Virus record (IMG/VR): IMGVR_UViG_3300042402_007915
Span: 1 to 64,000 of that record
Reading direction: 5' to 3' (one strand)
DNA: 64,000 nt
Source of the DNA: a virus
This document shows, one piece after another, positions 28,383-37,347 of the stretch (the first letter of the stretch is position 1; each line of letters begins with the position of its first letter). The position numbers and the translations under genes are program-made. Under the pieces are notes generated by a model. That model saw only the letters and a list, made by a program, of their open reading frames with translations. It was not told the DNA's origin and searched no databases.

Positions 28383-28489
28383 CCCTACCTCCTACCCATA
28401 CACTACCCCTATACTACATGCCATGGTACCCACTACCATGCACATACTAGGGGATATAGGTATGGGCTATATGTCGTAGATAGTAAAGA

Positions 28490-28526
28490 AAAAGGCCACC
28501 ACACCTTACGGTGTGGTGGCCTAGTG
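28490..28526 (-). terminator. Terminator after 28529-28732
   Basis: GGCCACCACACC and GGTGTGGTGGCC stem on the - strand followed by TTTTTCTTTAC. Confidence 0.85.
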
Positions 28527-28528
28527 CC

Positions 28529-28732
28529 TCAGTAGAAGCGCGGGCGAGGGCCGGGGCGGCCCGCCTCGCGCCACTTGTGGACCTGCTCCTGCCAGCTCTT
28601 GACCGGCCAGGAGCCGTACAGGCCCGCCTTCTCGTCGGCCTCGATCATCTTCTCCCAGCTCCAGGCCCCCATCCAGCCGAGGCTGGAGGTGACGATGGTA
28701 ACGACGATGAAGAAGCGGAAGTTGTCAGACAT
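28529..28732 (-). CDS. Single-span membrane protein, 67 aa
   Basis: MSDNFRFFIVVTIVTSSLGW start forms one membrane helix; the rest is amphipathic with a basic Pro/Arg-rich end (GRPGPRPRFY). Short N-terminus, cytoplasmic basic tail. GGAGGACAC precedes the ATG, and a TATGC-UUCG-GCATA hairpin lies in the leader. First gene of the leftward set. Confidence 0.7.
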   Translation of the reverse strand: MSDNFRFFIVVTIVTSSLGWMGAWSWEKMIEADEKAGLYGSWPVKSWQEQVHKWREAGRPGPRPRFY

Positions 28733-28876
28733 GTGTCCTCCAAGGTCTACCCATCTCTTCCTCATATGCTCACTATGCACGAAGCATAGTTGCATCCTTT
28801 CGGATTCTGGATGGGTTAGATCCATAGAAATAAAAAGGGACTACCCATTGCATTGCGGTAAGTCTGCCAAGGCATA

Positions 28877-29071
28877 TTACTTTACCCGGGTGGGCTCGCA
28901 ACGATAGGGGACCCTAAAATCGCCTATATCAATACCAGGTACCTCCCGAAAATATATTTCATTTTCATTCTCAGGACTGACCATGAGGTATCTCCCGAAA
29001 ATATATTTCTTTCTCTTCCCCGGAACCACGAGCTGTACCACTCTAGACCTCCTCTCAAAATATATTTCCAC
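28877..29071 (-). CDS. Possible 64-aa protein overlapping the AT-rich repeats
   Basis: GTG start; frame open through three copies of a repeat that would encode EIYFERR, KYIFGRY and EIYFREV. A weak T-run follows. It may be a real gene made of short repeats, or the repeats may be regulatory and the frame accidental. No ribosome binding site decides the matter. Confidence 0.3.
   Translation of the reverse strand: MEIYFERRSRVVQLVVPGKRKKYIFGRYLMVSPENENEIYFREVPGIDIGDFRVPYRCEPTRVK
28938..29070. repeat. Three AT-rich repeats at the strand switch
   Basis: CTCCCGAAAATATATTTC at 28943-28960 and 28992-29009, and the variant CCTCTCAAAATATATTTC around 29051-29068. The spacing is 49 and about 59 bases. 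They lie between the leftward and rightward gene sets, so they are candidate operators or tandem promoters for divergent control. No confident gene lies between 28733 and 29270. Confidence 0.55.
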
Positions 29072-29205
29072 CTACCCCTTTGCTCGCGTAAACAACCTAC
29101 CCCAACCTACCCCTTGTTTCTATTATTTTTTGCAGTTCAGAATGTCCTAGTAAAGGCCGGATTCTACCCCTGCCTTTTGCTGAAAAAGTTATGTAGACAG
29201 TGCTG

Positions 29206-29235
29206 AGCCCTTTACTTTCCCTCTTGTCTAGGTCT
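29206..29235 (+). promoter_or_regulatory. Degenerate repeated element before the first rightward gene
   Basis: GAGCCCTTTACTTTCC then CTCTTGTCTAGGTC, similar to the good copy at 30573-30600. It lies about 40 bases upstream of the first + strand start. Confidence 0.4.
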
Positions 29236-29270
29236 ACTTTGGTGTTACTAACAAGAGGGGGCCGCACCTT

Positions 29271-29513
29271 ATGTTCTATGAGTTTTCTGTTAGAGTTAAA
29301 GGGTTGTATGATAAACTCAACTCTCTTAATGAGTTACATTGCTATCGGTACTTCTTCTTCGTTAAGAATTCTTCTTTGGGTACTGAATGTCGTTATGCTA
29401 AGTTAAGTGAAAAGATGTTTGTCCAAGAGAAGGAAAAGGAAAAGGCCGCCGCTATTCTCACTGCGATTAAGGATGAGTGCGATGTTTTACTCCGCCAACT
29501 TGAAACTCTCTAG
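29271..29513 (+). CDS. Hypothetical protein, 80 aa
   Basis: First rightward gene. Mixed N-terminus with several Tyr/Phe, then a Lys/Glu-rich helix (SEKMFVQEKEKEKAAAIL) and a second helix. Helical-hairpin architecture would suit a small DNA-packaging or regulatory protein. GAGGGGG upstream is a poor ribosome binding site. Confidence 0.6.
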   Translation: MFYEFSVRVKGLYDKLNSLNELHCYRYFFFVKNSSLGTECRYAKLSEKMFVQEKEKEKAAAILTAIKDECDVLLRQLETL

Positions 29514-29572
29514 AACTGACAGTTTGTTTGAGCTAATTGATACTGAGACCGGAGTGGTCGTTTGGAGTTGCT

Positions 29573-29761
29573 ATGCTACAGGTTACCAAGGTTGTTGTTG
29601 ATGGGAAGACAGTTCTTAAGTTTACTCCTGTTGAGGGCAAGGTAGAGAATACTGTTCCCTCTGAGTTGGTTGAACGTGCTATCAAGGCTACTCAGGATAT
29701 TGAGCCCTTGACTGAGGACTTTGTAAGTAGGCGCGAAGATTGGAGGCACACGGATGGCTAA
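29573..29761 (+). CDS. Hypothetical protein, 62 aa
   Basis: Start at MLQVTKVVV, five bases after TTTGGAG; an ATG at 29537 in the same frame is less likely. Beta-rich first half (VVVDGKTVLKF), acidic helical second half. Overlaps the next start by eight bases. Unknown role. Confidence 0.62.
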   Translation: MLQVTKVVVDGKTVLKFTPVEGKVENTVPSELVERAIKATQDIEPLTEDFVSRREDWRHTDG

Positions 29762-30545
29762 GAAGCTCTTTACATTGCCGGGAGATACGAGTCTCGAGCG
29801 TAGGCAGGAAGACGCAGTTAACGACATCATCAATGGTGATGGCAGTTATGAGAACTACATTGAGAGTCTTTCTGAGACCAAGAAGAAGCGTATTGAGCAG
29901 TCCGTGTCTCGGCGTAGGCATGGAATGCACACTGTTGCTCCTATTCAATGTATGGGGCCTTCTAAATGTCCTTTCTTTAGTCAGTGTCCTATCCCAGAGA
30001 GGGATGAGAATGGCCGCCCGATTGAAGGAGACGAGACGGACTACCCTCTGTACAGGCCGTGTGTCTTTGAAATGACCTTCCTCCAACAGAAGACCGTCGA
30101 TTACCTTCTTCATCTCAAGGTAGACCCTTCCAACCCAGTTGAAATGGCAATTGTTAATGAGTTGGCCATTCTTGACTTGTATAAGCAGCGCGGGCTTCTT
30201 GTACTTTCCAATGGAGACAGGGATGGAGATGGTCGTGACTTCCTTAAAGTGGACATTAATGAGATGCAGGGTGAGCATGGAATGCTAATGCAGAGGTCTA
30301 CTCAGTTACATCCCGTGGTGGCTTTGCTAAACAGCAACGAAAGCCGTAGGGCGAAGATCCTTGAGCAGCTAATGGAAACTAGGAAGGCTCGCGCTGATCA
30401 GGCCTACCGAATGGGCGACACCCAAATTTCCTCTGCACTTAGGAATGAAATTGAGGCAATCCGGAAGGCCTTGCAAGAAAGAACTGACAAAAAGGAAGTG
30501 CTTACTCTGGAAGAACCCAAAAAGACAAAACTTAAAATTGAATAG
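29754..30545 (+). CDS. Cys-containing protein, possible small terminase subunit
   Basis: 263 aa. Residues about 62-78 hold C-x5-C-x5-C with a further Cys at about 102, a likely zinc site. The second half has L-x-x-RGLLVL, an acidic stretch, then HPVVALLNSNESRRAKILEQLMETRKAR, the kind of helical segment ending in an Arg-rich region seen in small terminase subunits. It is separated from the large terminase by several genes, as in some large phages. The assignment is tentative. Confidence 0.45.
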   Translation: MAKKLFTLPGDTSLERRQEDAVNDIINGDGSYENYIESLSETKKKRIEQSVSRRRHGMHTVAPIQCMGPSKCPFFSQCPIPERDENGRPIEGDETDYPLYRPCVFEMTFLQQKTVDYLLHLKVDPSNPVEMAIVNELAILDLYKQRGLLVLSNGDRDGDGRDFLKVDINEMQGEHGMLMQRSTQLHPVVALLNSNESRRAKILEQLMETRKARADQAYRMGDTQISSALRNEIEAIRKALQERTDKKEVLTLEEPKKTKLKIE

Positions 30546-30559
30546 TTACAACAGTTAAG

Positions 30560-30600
30560 GTATAAGGGGCTTCGGCCCCTTTTCCTTTCTCTCGAGGTCA
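30560..30600 (+). promoter_or_regulatory. Terminator-like hairpin merged with the repeated element
   Basis: GGGGCTTCGGCCCC followed by TTTTCC ends the previous gene; the same bases continue as the element CGGCCCC, TTTCC, then TTTCTCTCGAGGTCA, one base before the 30602 ATG. It may stop one transcript and start the next. Confidence 0.6.
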
Positions 30601-30601
30601 C

Positions 30602-33600
30602 ATGGAAGACTGGATTAAGAAATATCTTGCCAATTCAGGCATCCTCGACACCGAAACCCTTGGCAGAGAGACTGGTTCGGGTATCCATGAACTGTCCTAC
30701 TACTCGTTTGCCAAGAATCAAGTAACTGAGTACTTACCGGCTCCGACTGTTGTAGATGTGTTGAGTGGTGTGCCTCAAGACGAAGCAAATATGCGTTCGT
30801 TCAAGGGCAACGTTTACTCTTCTCGTGTGTTTGCTGACTGGCGTACTGCTCTGCAGGACATGCTTGTTAACAAATACAAGATGGAGCTGGCGAATCTGCA
30901 GACTGATGATCATATCAAACATGCAATCTCTACTGTTAACTCGTTCTTGTATAAGCACCTTTATGAAGATAAGGCGTATCCTCACTTGTTAGGTGGTGCT
31001 CCTACTGCACAAGAGCTGGCCAAGAGAGAGGCAGAGTTTAAGCGTAGCGGTGTTAACTATAAGTTTGGTGGTTATGGTCTCACTGCTGAAGAGATGTATA
31101 AGCCCGGCGGAATTCTTCACTCTGCAATTAGAGAGACTGCAGATCCTACGATGGGCAGTACCGTCTGGATTGCTAACGCTAACTTCGAATCTAAACAGAT
31201 TGGCGCTTATGTTGGTGCAATGGCACAGGCCGGGGGTCCTGGCTCTGAGGACTTTAAGAGCATTTTTGAGTCTCGCTCTTCAACTCCGGAGCCTTTCTAC
31301 GTCACTGGAGCTGCTGTCAATAGGGCCCGCTCTAATGCACAGCTCACAGGAGACTGGACCCAAGTTTGGAAGGCCTATCGCGACAATACTCCTAAAGCAG
31401 GAGAGGTTGCTGTTCGAGACACCCTTGATCTTTCCAGGTCAATTCTGTCTTATGGTCAGAAGTTAAATCTGATTGATGTTAAAACGAAACAGACTCCTGG
31501 TGTTGGTACTGATTACCAAGAAAGACTGTTAAGAGGTGCTTTTGAGACCACTCGGGAGGGTCGTCTTAAGGGCATGCTTGCTTCTGAAGCCCACAGAGCA
31601 GCAGAAGACGCAGCTAGGTCTGAACGTTACGTACTTGAGAAGTCTCTTCAGGCTTTGTCTGTCCTTGAGAGAGTAGAGAAAGGTGGCGCCGATGCTGACA
31701 CCCTCTTAAGGGAAGCAGCAGAAGGTAGAGGTCCTCTTGCCCCTGTTATGCGGTACTTTGAGATCTACAATCAGTCCCTTGCACCAGCAATCAGAAGAAG
31801 GCACCTCTTGCAACAGTTTGAACGAGGGGTAACGGACTTAGAAACAAAGGGGTACGCCACACACACAACCGGGATTGACCAAACAATCGCGGAAAGACAA
31901 AAAACCCCAAGCGGACGGGCAACGACAATCCAGAGGAACTTGTACGCACAAAAGTACTTCAGGGACCCAGAAGAATATGGGCGGTATATTTCGCAAACTG
32001 GGGAGTTCCAGAAGTACGGATTTGATCCCGATGCCGAATGGAAGGCAATGCAGGAGTTTATAGACGAAGAACTCAAACACAGGCCAACTGCGACTCGGGC
32101 TACTCTTGCTACTGAATACGTTGAGACTGAAACGGGCGACTCTTTAACGAGTTACTTTGACAATAACGCTGCTAGGCTTTCTGGTTTGTCTGGTAGTTTC
32201 AATACCAGGAGAGTAAGGGCGGGTGGTATTCACTCTACTCAGGGGTTGCATACTTGGGCGACTGGTAAGATTGCCGGTGCAATTAAGAAGGCCCCGCTTG
32301 CGTTTGGTGCGGCCTCCGTTTTTGGTCTTGTTGGTGGAACCCTTGCGGCAGTTACAACCCCTTCTGAGGAACGGTACGCACCCCAAAACAGCATTCTGAG
32401 TATGTCTTACAGTGAATACTCGGCCGCAAGAGATTTAGAGACAGCAACTCACGACGGTTTCCCTGAAAAGGGCCTAGCAAAAATGACTAGGTCCAGCAGA
32501 ACAGACTTCGGATCGCCTTATCAGGGACCGGCCACCTCTTTATCAGTAATAGTACATCAAGACCTACTTAGAGCAAGAGAGCAAGAGCAGAGAAAGAAGT
32601 ACGGCGGCGGAAGTTACGACGAAAGGCCTGAATTGAGGTCAATGTTCACCTACACGAGACAAAGAAATACTGCACTGTCAGGTGATCCAGCTGATGGTTT
32701 GTTTACTGGTCTAAGAAACCAAAATGGAATGAAAGTTCTTAACATCGATGACAGCTACGACTTCGAAATCGAAGACGTTGACACGGTAAAGCTGCAAAAG
32801 AGGGGAATGTTTGCCTCCTTGCAGCGGTTCATGGGACTGGGCGGCTCCTATACCTTCCGTCTCGAGGGCATTGACGCTACAGAAACAAGCCACGGGATGT
32901 TTGACGACTCATGGCATACGCCACAACCTGGAGCACAGGAATCAATTGCAGGCTTCCAGAGGCTAGTACAAAAGGGCGGCCTTCAAATGGTGTTTGACCC
33001 CAATGACAACACCTATGGTCGCGGAGTAGGAACGCTCTTTTCTAACGGACAAAACATAAACCAAAAACTAGTAGAACAGGGTTTGGCGGCACATCTTCCT
33101 TACGGCTCATACATGGATGCACATGCAAACTGGGATGCAATGAGAAAAGCAGAACAGAAAGCTGTAGATGCCAGGAGAGGAATATGGTCGACAGCTTGGG
33201 CACAGACTTATAGGCACTTTACTGACTCTGCTGGAACTCAGATTACGTTCAACACGTTTGCTAGACCAAGTAAAATGGCCGAAAACTACAAAACAATGGA
33301 ATTGATCAGCCTTATGGAGCAGGCACAAGAGAAGGGCGCCATTTCTCCTCTCCAGGCCGAAACTGCATCTGCAATAGGCAAGTCATGGTCTCAATTCGGA
33401 GACAAGATGACCCCTTACCAGATTGAAGGAAATATTGCCGCCAACTACAGAGCGTCTATGCCCTCACTGATCAGAGACAATACTTCATTCATGCAAACCC
33501 AAGGAACCGGAAGTAACCCCAACAAGCTCGAAACAAAGAACTTTAACGACCTGAACGGTTACTTAGCAGTAGATTCAATGGGAAGCACAAACAGCCCCTA

Positions 33601-33742
33601 TACAAAAAATGCCTACCAGGCGTATGAAGTGTATGGCGTTGACAAAAAAAGAGCAGCTGAAAGAAGAGCTAGAATGGCTGCTATGCAAAGAAACATCAAC
33701 AACAAGTTTGGCGAGTCACCCATTAACCACCACAGGATGTAA
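30602..33742 (+). CDS. Large virion-type protein with thermonuclease (SNase-like) domain
   Basis: 1046 aa. About residues 560-590 are Gly/Ala-rich and hydrophobic (GAIKKAPLAFGAASVFGLVG). Residues about 735-865 match staphylococcal-nuclease-like domains: FRLEGIDATETSH with R753 and E761, a central NTYGRGVG with R807, and the closing helices LVEQGLAAHLPYG and AEQKAVDARRGIW. The Arg-Glu-Arg catalytic set therefore looks intact; the family cuts DNA and RNA with calcium. The rest of the protein is long, helical and unlike known enzymes. By position among virion genes it may enter the cell with the DNA and degrade host nucleic acid, or process DNA during packaging. The C-terminus ends HHRM. Confidence 0.78.
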   Translation: MEDWIKKYLANSGILDTETLGRETGSGIHELSYYSFAKNQVTEYLPAPTVVDVLSGVPQDEANMRSFKGNVYSSRVFADWRTALQDMLVNKYKMELANLQTDDHIKHAISTVNSFLYKHLYEDKAYPHLLGGAPTAQELAKREAEFKRSGVNYKFGGYGLTAEEMYKPGGILHSAIRETADPTMGSTVWIANANFESKQIGAYVGAMAQAGGPGSEDFKSIFESRSSTPEPFYVTGAAVNRARSNAQLTGDWTQVWKAYRDNTPKAGEVAVRDTLDLSRSILSYGQKLNLIDVKTKQTPGVGTDYQERLLRGAFETTREGRLKGMLASEAHRAAEDAARSERYVLEKSLQALSVLERVEKGGADADTLLREAAEGRGPLAPVMRYFEIYNQSLAPAIRRRHLLQQFERGVTDLETKGYATHTTGIDQTIAERQKTPSGRATTIQRNLYAQKYFRDPEEYGRYISQTGEFQKYGFDPDAEWKAMQEFIDEELKHRPTATRATLATEYVETETGDSLTSYFDNNAARLSGLSGSFNTRRVRAGGIHSTQGLHTWATGKIAGAIKKAPLAFGAASVFGLVGGTLAAVTTPSEERYAPQNSILSMSYSEYSAARDLETATHDGFPEKGLAKMTRSSRTDFGSPYQGPATSLSVIVHQDLLRAREQEQRKKYGGGSYDERPELRSMFTYTRQRNTALSGDPADGLFTGLRNQNGMKVLNIDDSYDFEIEDVDTVKLQKRGMFASLQRFMGLGGSYTFRLEGIDATETSHGMFDDSWHTPQPGAQESIAGFQRLVQKGGLQMVFDPNDNTYGRGVGTLFSNGQNINQKLVEQGLAAHLPYGSYMDAHANWDAMRKAEQKAVDARRGIWSTAWAQTYRHFTDSAGTQITFNTFARPSKMAENYKTMELISLMEQAQEKGAISPLQAETASAIGKSWSQFGDKMTPYQIEGNIAANYRASMPSLIRDNTSFMQTQGTGSNPNKLETKNFNDLNGYLAVDSMGSTNSPYTKNAYQAYEVYGVDKKRAAERRARMAAMQRNINNKFGESPINHHRM

Positions 33743-33745
33743 CTA

Positions 33746-34738
33746 ATGAGCCAAGGACTTCTAAGTTTCCTGTCTAACACCCTCAACAGGGGGTTTATTG
33801 ACGCAATCGGTGGCAACTACGTAGGTATGGGTCAGGGGACTCGGATTTACGAGTTTGGTCCCTCTCGCTTTTCGGTAGCAAGCAAGGCACCTGCCGCATT
33901 CGGTAAATCAGTAAGAGCTGGTTTAATTGGTGGCGCTGTTGCTGTCGGCCTAAACGTCTTTACGGACAGTGATCCGTCTGTGTTGGGAATGGCAGGCACT
34001 TTCTCTTTTATGGGAATGATGTCTGCAGGTATGCCAGACTTTAAGAACCCAATGAAAATGCCAGGGAGAGGTGCAAGCTCGCTACTTGGTGTGGCGGCCC
34101 CTCTTCTCTTCTCTGGGTGGAATATCTGGAATGGTTACAACAACGAAGGCCTTCAGGGAGCAAAAGACGCGGCAATCTTTGACGTGGCCGTAGCTGGTGG
34201 TGCTTCTTTTGGTATTAGAGGACAAGTACTCAAATCTACAGTAGGAGACGCCACCTATGGAATCACAAGTCGAGTCACGAACAAAGGACCGCTACGTAAC
34301 GCAGGTAGATATCTTGGTGCGGCGGTTGGTGCAACGCTTGGCGGATCTATTGGAGAGTATATTGGGGTACCTGGTGGTGAAACTGCTGGAGTTATTGGTG
34401 GAGCTCTACTTGGAGGGGCGCCGCTTAGAACGTTTGCGAGATTCCCAAAAGCCACAGCAGCGGGTGTAGTTGGAATGGCAGTTGGTGCAGGGGTTGCAAC
34501 TGTAGGTAAGGGCGCCGGATACGTAGTTAAAATGGCAAATGCACATCAAAAGGCAAGAAGATCTATACAAACGGACGGATCTTTGGCAGCTTTTATGACT
34601 GAAGGTGCAAGTACTATGCGTTCTCGAGCAGTACAAGCGATCCAGAACTCGCATATGAATGCGAGATCCGCGCTAGGTAGAGAAGCTAACTTTATGCACT
34701 ACCCCAGCAAGAACTACCATTCGAGTTATAGGATGTAA
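33746..34738 (+). CDS. Glycine/alanine-rich membrane-like virion protein
   Basis: 330 aa. Several Gly/Ala hydrophobic segments with G-x3-G spacing, e.g. AGLIGGAVAVGLNVF (about residue 57), LGAAVGATLGGSIGEY (about 190) and AGVVGMAVGAGVATVG (about 240). Such repeats pack helices in membranes or pores. It ends in SYRM, similar to the HHRM end of the preceding protein. Likely a virion protein that helps DNA cross the membrane; inferred from composition and position. Confidence 0.6.
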   Translation: MSQGLLSFLSNTLNRGFIDAIGGNYVGMGQGTRIYEFGPSRFSVASKAPAAFGKSVRAGLIGGAVAVGLNVFTDSDPSVLGMAGTFSFMGMMSAGMPDFKNPMKMPGRGASSLLGVAAPLLFSGWNIWNGYNNEGLQGAKDAAIFDVAVAGGASFGIRGQVLKSTVGDATYGITSRVTNKGPLRNAGRYLGAAVGATLGGSIGEYIGVPGGETAGVIGGALLGGAPLRTFARFPKATAAGVVGMAVGAGVATVGKGAGYVVKMANAHQKARRSIQTDGSLAAFMTEGASTMRSRAVQAIQNSHMNARSALGREANFMHYPSKNYHSSYRM

Positions 34739-34740
34739 GC

Positions 34741-35172
34741 ATGATTAACTTTAGCCACAAAACTGCTCTTTGGAATGAGATCCGAGAACTCCTAGTCGCA
34801 GGTAAGCGCGTAGCCGTGTTCGGCAATGATCAGAATTTTGAAGACTTAGTTTCTTTCCTCATTCCGGTTGTTTACATCCAGCTCGAACACGAAGGTCCGC
34901 CTCCCAAAAGGATCGGAAAGTCTTGGTCTATCCCCGTAACTAACTACAATACTGTCATTGAGTTCTACAATACAGACAGTATGGATCAGATTGACGAATT
35001 CAAAGACAGGTATCTTCTTAACCCCAGCAAGCTGGATTACATTGTTACAATTGAGCTCCGTGATAACCCGACTGTCTTTGATGCTCTCATGATGGATGTA
35101 TTGCCTGTTTTGGCAATCATCTCCGAAACTGAACCCGACATTTACGTTCAAAGGAAGATTTTTGATGTCTGA
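34741..35172 (+). CDS. Hypothetical protein, 143 aa
   Basis: Alternating beta and helix segments (AVFGNDQNFEDLVSFLIPVVYIQ) suggest a small Rossmann-like or flavodoxin-like fold, but no nucleotide motif is clear. Overlaps the terminase start by eight bases, so it may be a packaging accessory. Confidence 0.65.
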   Translation: MINFSHKTALWNEIRELLVAGKRVAVFGNDQNFEDLVSFLIPVVYIQLEHEGPPPKRIGKSWSIPVTNYNTVIEFYNTDSMDQIDEFKDRYLLNPSKLDYIVTIELRDNPTVFDALMMDVLPVLAIISETEPDIYVQRKIFDV

Positions 35173-37345
35173 AGAGCTGACCCTAAAAGGCCTAGAGAAG
35201 AGGCTGTACACTAAGAACGAGTACGGCATTAAACACCAAGACCCTAACCTTTCCCTCTCTGAGGAGGAAGAGGCGTTTCTTAGGGACTTGTTTACCATTC
35301 CTAGTCACTGGCATAAGACTTGCGTCTCTTGTATTGCAAGGCAGCATGCAAAGTACGGAGAAAACAAGATTAAGTGCAAAGGCATCAATAGTGAGTTGCC
35401 CGAAGGGTCCGCCGAGCTACTTGACGAGTTAGTAATTGAAAAGGGCATCGACAAAGACAGGGCCCTTCTGGTCCTTCGTGCAAGCCAAGACCCAGTTGCT
35501 TGGGCCGAGCTGATGTTTGGTTTTGATGACAAGACAAAAGGCACTGAAAACGAGTACTACATTCGGTCATATCAGAAAGAGCAGCTTCGTTGTACGGCCG
35601 AAAGTATGGTCATACGTGAAGGAAGGCGTACTGGTAAGTCTTTCGTTATTGCACTTAAGCTGATTTGGTTAGCCTTTAACCACAAAGTGTCTCGAGGCAT
35701 GAAAGACGGAGTTGCTGTAACTACAGGACCCCAAATTCTCATTGTTACTCCATACCAAGTACAGATTGACAACATCTTCCAAGAAATTGAAGGGCTACTA
35801 CTAAAGTGCCCTGAGCTGGCAGATGAGGTTTTGACTGGAAATAGCGGCTCTCTGTACGCCAAGACTCCTCCTTTGCGTATGGAGTTCAAGAACAGAGCTA
35901 GTATCAAGGGATTCGTTTCAGGCGTCTCAGCCAAAACTGACGGTACTGCAGGAGGTACTATCCGCGGACAGTCGGCCGACATCATTTACCTGGACGAGAT
36001 GGACATGATCCCCGAACCCATCTTGACCAACGCTATCCTCCCGGTACGTCTTACTCGTCGTGGAACGAGGATGATTGCCACCTCAACGCCTATCGGAAAG
36101 CGTGGCCACTTCTATAACTGGTGCAAAAACAGCTCAAATTACAAAGAAGATCACTTGCCCACTACAGTCTTGCCACACTGGGAAAGCGAAAAAGACAGTA
36201 TCCTAGGAGATCAGACTAAAGACTCACTCATGGCAGAGTACATGGCTGAGTTCATTGATGGAGATAACTCGGTATTTAAGTCTGAATGGATTAGAAGGGC
36301 CCGTTTTGAGTATGAATACGCCAAAACCACCTCGCATCGGTATGTAAAAGAGCGGCTCTTTGTTCAAAAGCCCCAAACTCTCTCAAAATGCCTTGGTATC
36401 GACTGGAACAAGAATGCTGGCACTGAATTCGTTGTCACTGGCTACGACAGAGACGCTCATAGGTGGGTAGTCCTTGAGGCAACAAACATCCCTCAGTCCG
36501 AGTGGTCTTCAATCAGGTGGAAAGAAGAGGTAATTCGCCTAAATCAGAAGTGGGAACTTGATTACATCTACGCAGACGAAGGATATGGCCACACAATCAT
36601 CGAAGACTTGCGTGCTTACTCACTAGCAATGCAGTCTATCGAGAAACCGGACGCAAGACAGAAGTCAATTGCACGTCTAGTAAACGTAATTAAGAGCCTC
36701 AACTTCTCATCTAAGATCATCTTGCGTTCTCCCGTAGATGGCAAGGAAATTCCAAAGACAGCAAAGGACTTCCTGATTGAGAACACAATCCGTATCTTTG
36801 AAGAGGACGCCGTTGCTTATCCTCTCGAGGACGACCAGCTGTTCAAAGAACTAGAAAACTACACAATCTTGAGAAGAAACCCAAGTACTAACAAGGCTGT
36901 TTATGGCCCCAAATCTGACAAGATTGGAGACCATAGGCTGGATGCCTTTATGTTGAGTCTTGGTGGGTTGTTCTTGGAGTTAAGTGAGTACAGTCCTAAC
37001 ATGTATGGAAGCTCGAACGCGCACTCCTTAGACAAAGAGACCCTTGAGAAGAGAGCGCAGGCAGAAGAAGCCGAAGGTACTGTTTCTCAATTCTTCAGGG
37101 ATATGAAGAAGACAAATGTTTCCCTAGACATGACTGCATTGTTAGTTTATGGAAATGATGGTAAAATCCTAAATAACCCAAATGAGGTAGAAAAGCTTTC
37201 TCATATTGGTAGAAGAGGGAAACCAAATACGTCTGGGTCTGCTTACGAGCACTACAAGGAACTAAGAAACGTTCCTAGCGGAGATCCTGACTATGCTCAA
37301 CAGAGTGAAGCAAAAGTTCTAACTCGTAGAGGATTCAGGAGGTAG
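35165..37345 (+). CDS. terL: Terminase, large subunit
   Basis: 726 aa. Motor domain: Walker A GRRTGKS (about 153-159, the Lys is K158), Walker B IIYLDE with D277 and E278, and the coupling motif ATSTPIGKRG. Nuclease domain: catalytic acidic residues in GIDW (D413), ADEGYG (D471, E472) and HRLDAF (D593), the RuvC/RNase H-like set. It pumps DNA into the prohead and cuts the concatemer, working with the portal and a small subunit. Start at MSEELTLKG, with GGAAGA upstream; a longer frame overlaps the preceding gene. Both activities appear intact. Confidence 0.95.
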   Translation: MSEELTLKGLEKRLYTKNEYGIKHQDPNLSLSEEEEAFLRDLFTIPSHWHKTCVSCIARQHAKYGENKIKCKGINSELPEGSAELLDELVIEKGIDKDRALLVLRASQDPVAWAELMFGFDDKTKGTENEYYIRSYQKEQLRCTAESMVIREGRRTGKSFVIALKLIWLAFNHKVSRGMKDGVAVTTGPQILIVTPYQVQIDNIFQEIEGLLLKCPELADEVLTGNSGSLYAKTPPLRMEFKNRASIKGFVSGVSAKTDGTAGGTIRGQSADIIYLDEMDMIPEPILTNAILPVRLTRRGTRMIATSTPIGKRGHFYNWCKNSSNYKEDHLPTTVLPHWESEKDSILGDQTKDSLMAEYMAEFIDGDNSVFKSEWIRRARFEYEYAKTTSHRYVKERLFVQKPQTLSKCLGIDWNKNAGTEFVVTGYDRDAHRWVVLEATNIPQSEWSSIRWKEEVIRLNQKWELDYIYADEGYGHTIIEDLRAYSLAMQSIEKPDARQKSIARLVNVIKSLNFSSKIILRSPVDGKEIPKTAKDFLIENTIRIFEEDAVAYPLEDDQLFKELENYTILRRNPSTNKAVYGPKSDKIGDHRLDAFMLSLGGLFLELSEYSPNMYGSSNAHSLDKETLEKRAQAEEAEGTVSQFFRDMKKTNVSLDMTALLVYGNDGKILNNPNEVEKLSHIGRRGKPNTSGSAYEHYKELRNVPSGDPDYAQQSEAKVLTRRGFRR

Positions 37346-37347
37346 TT

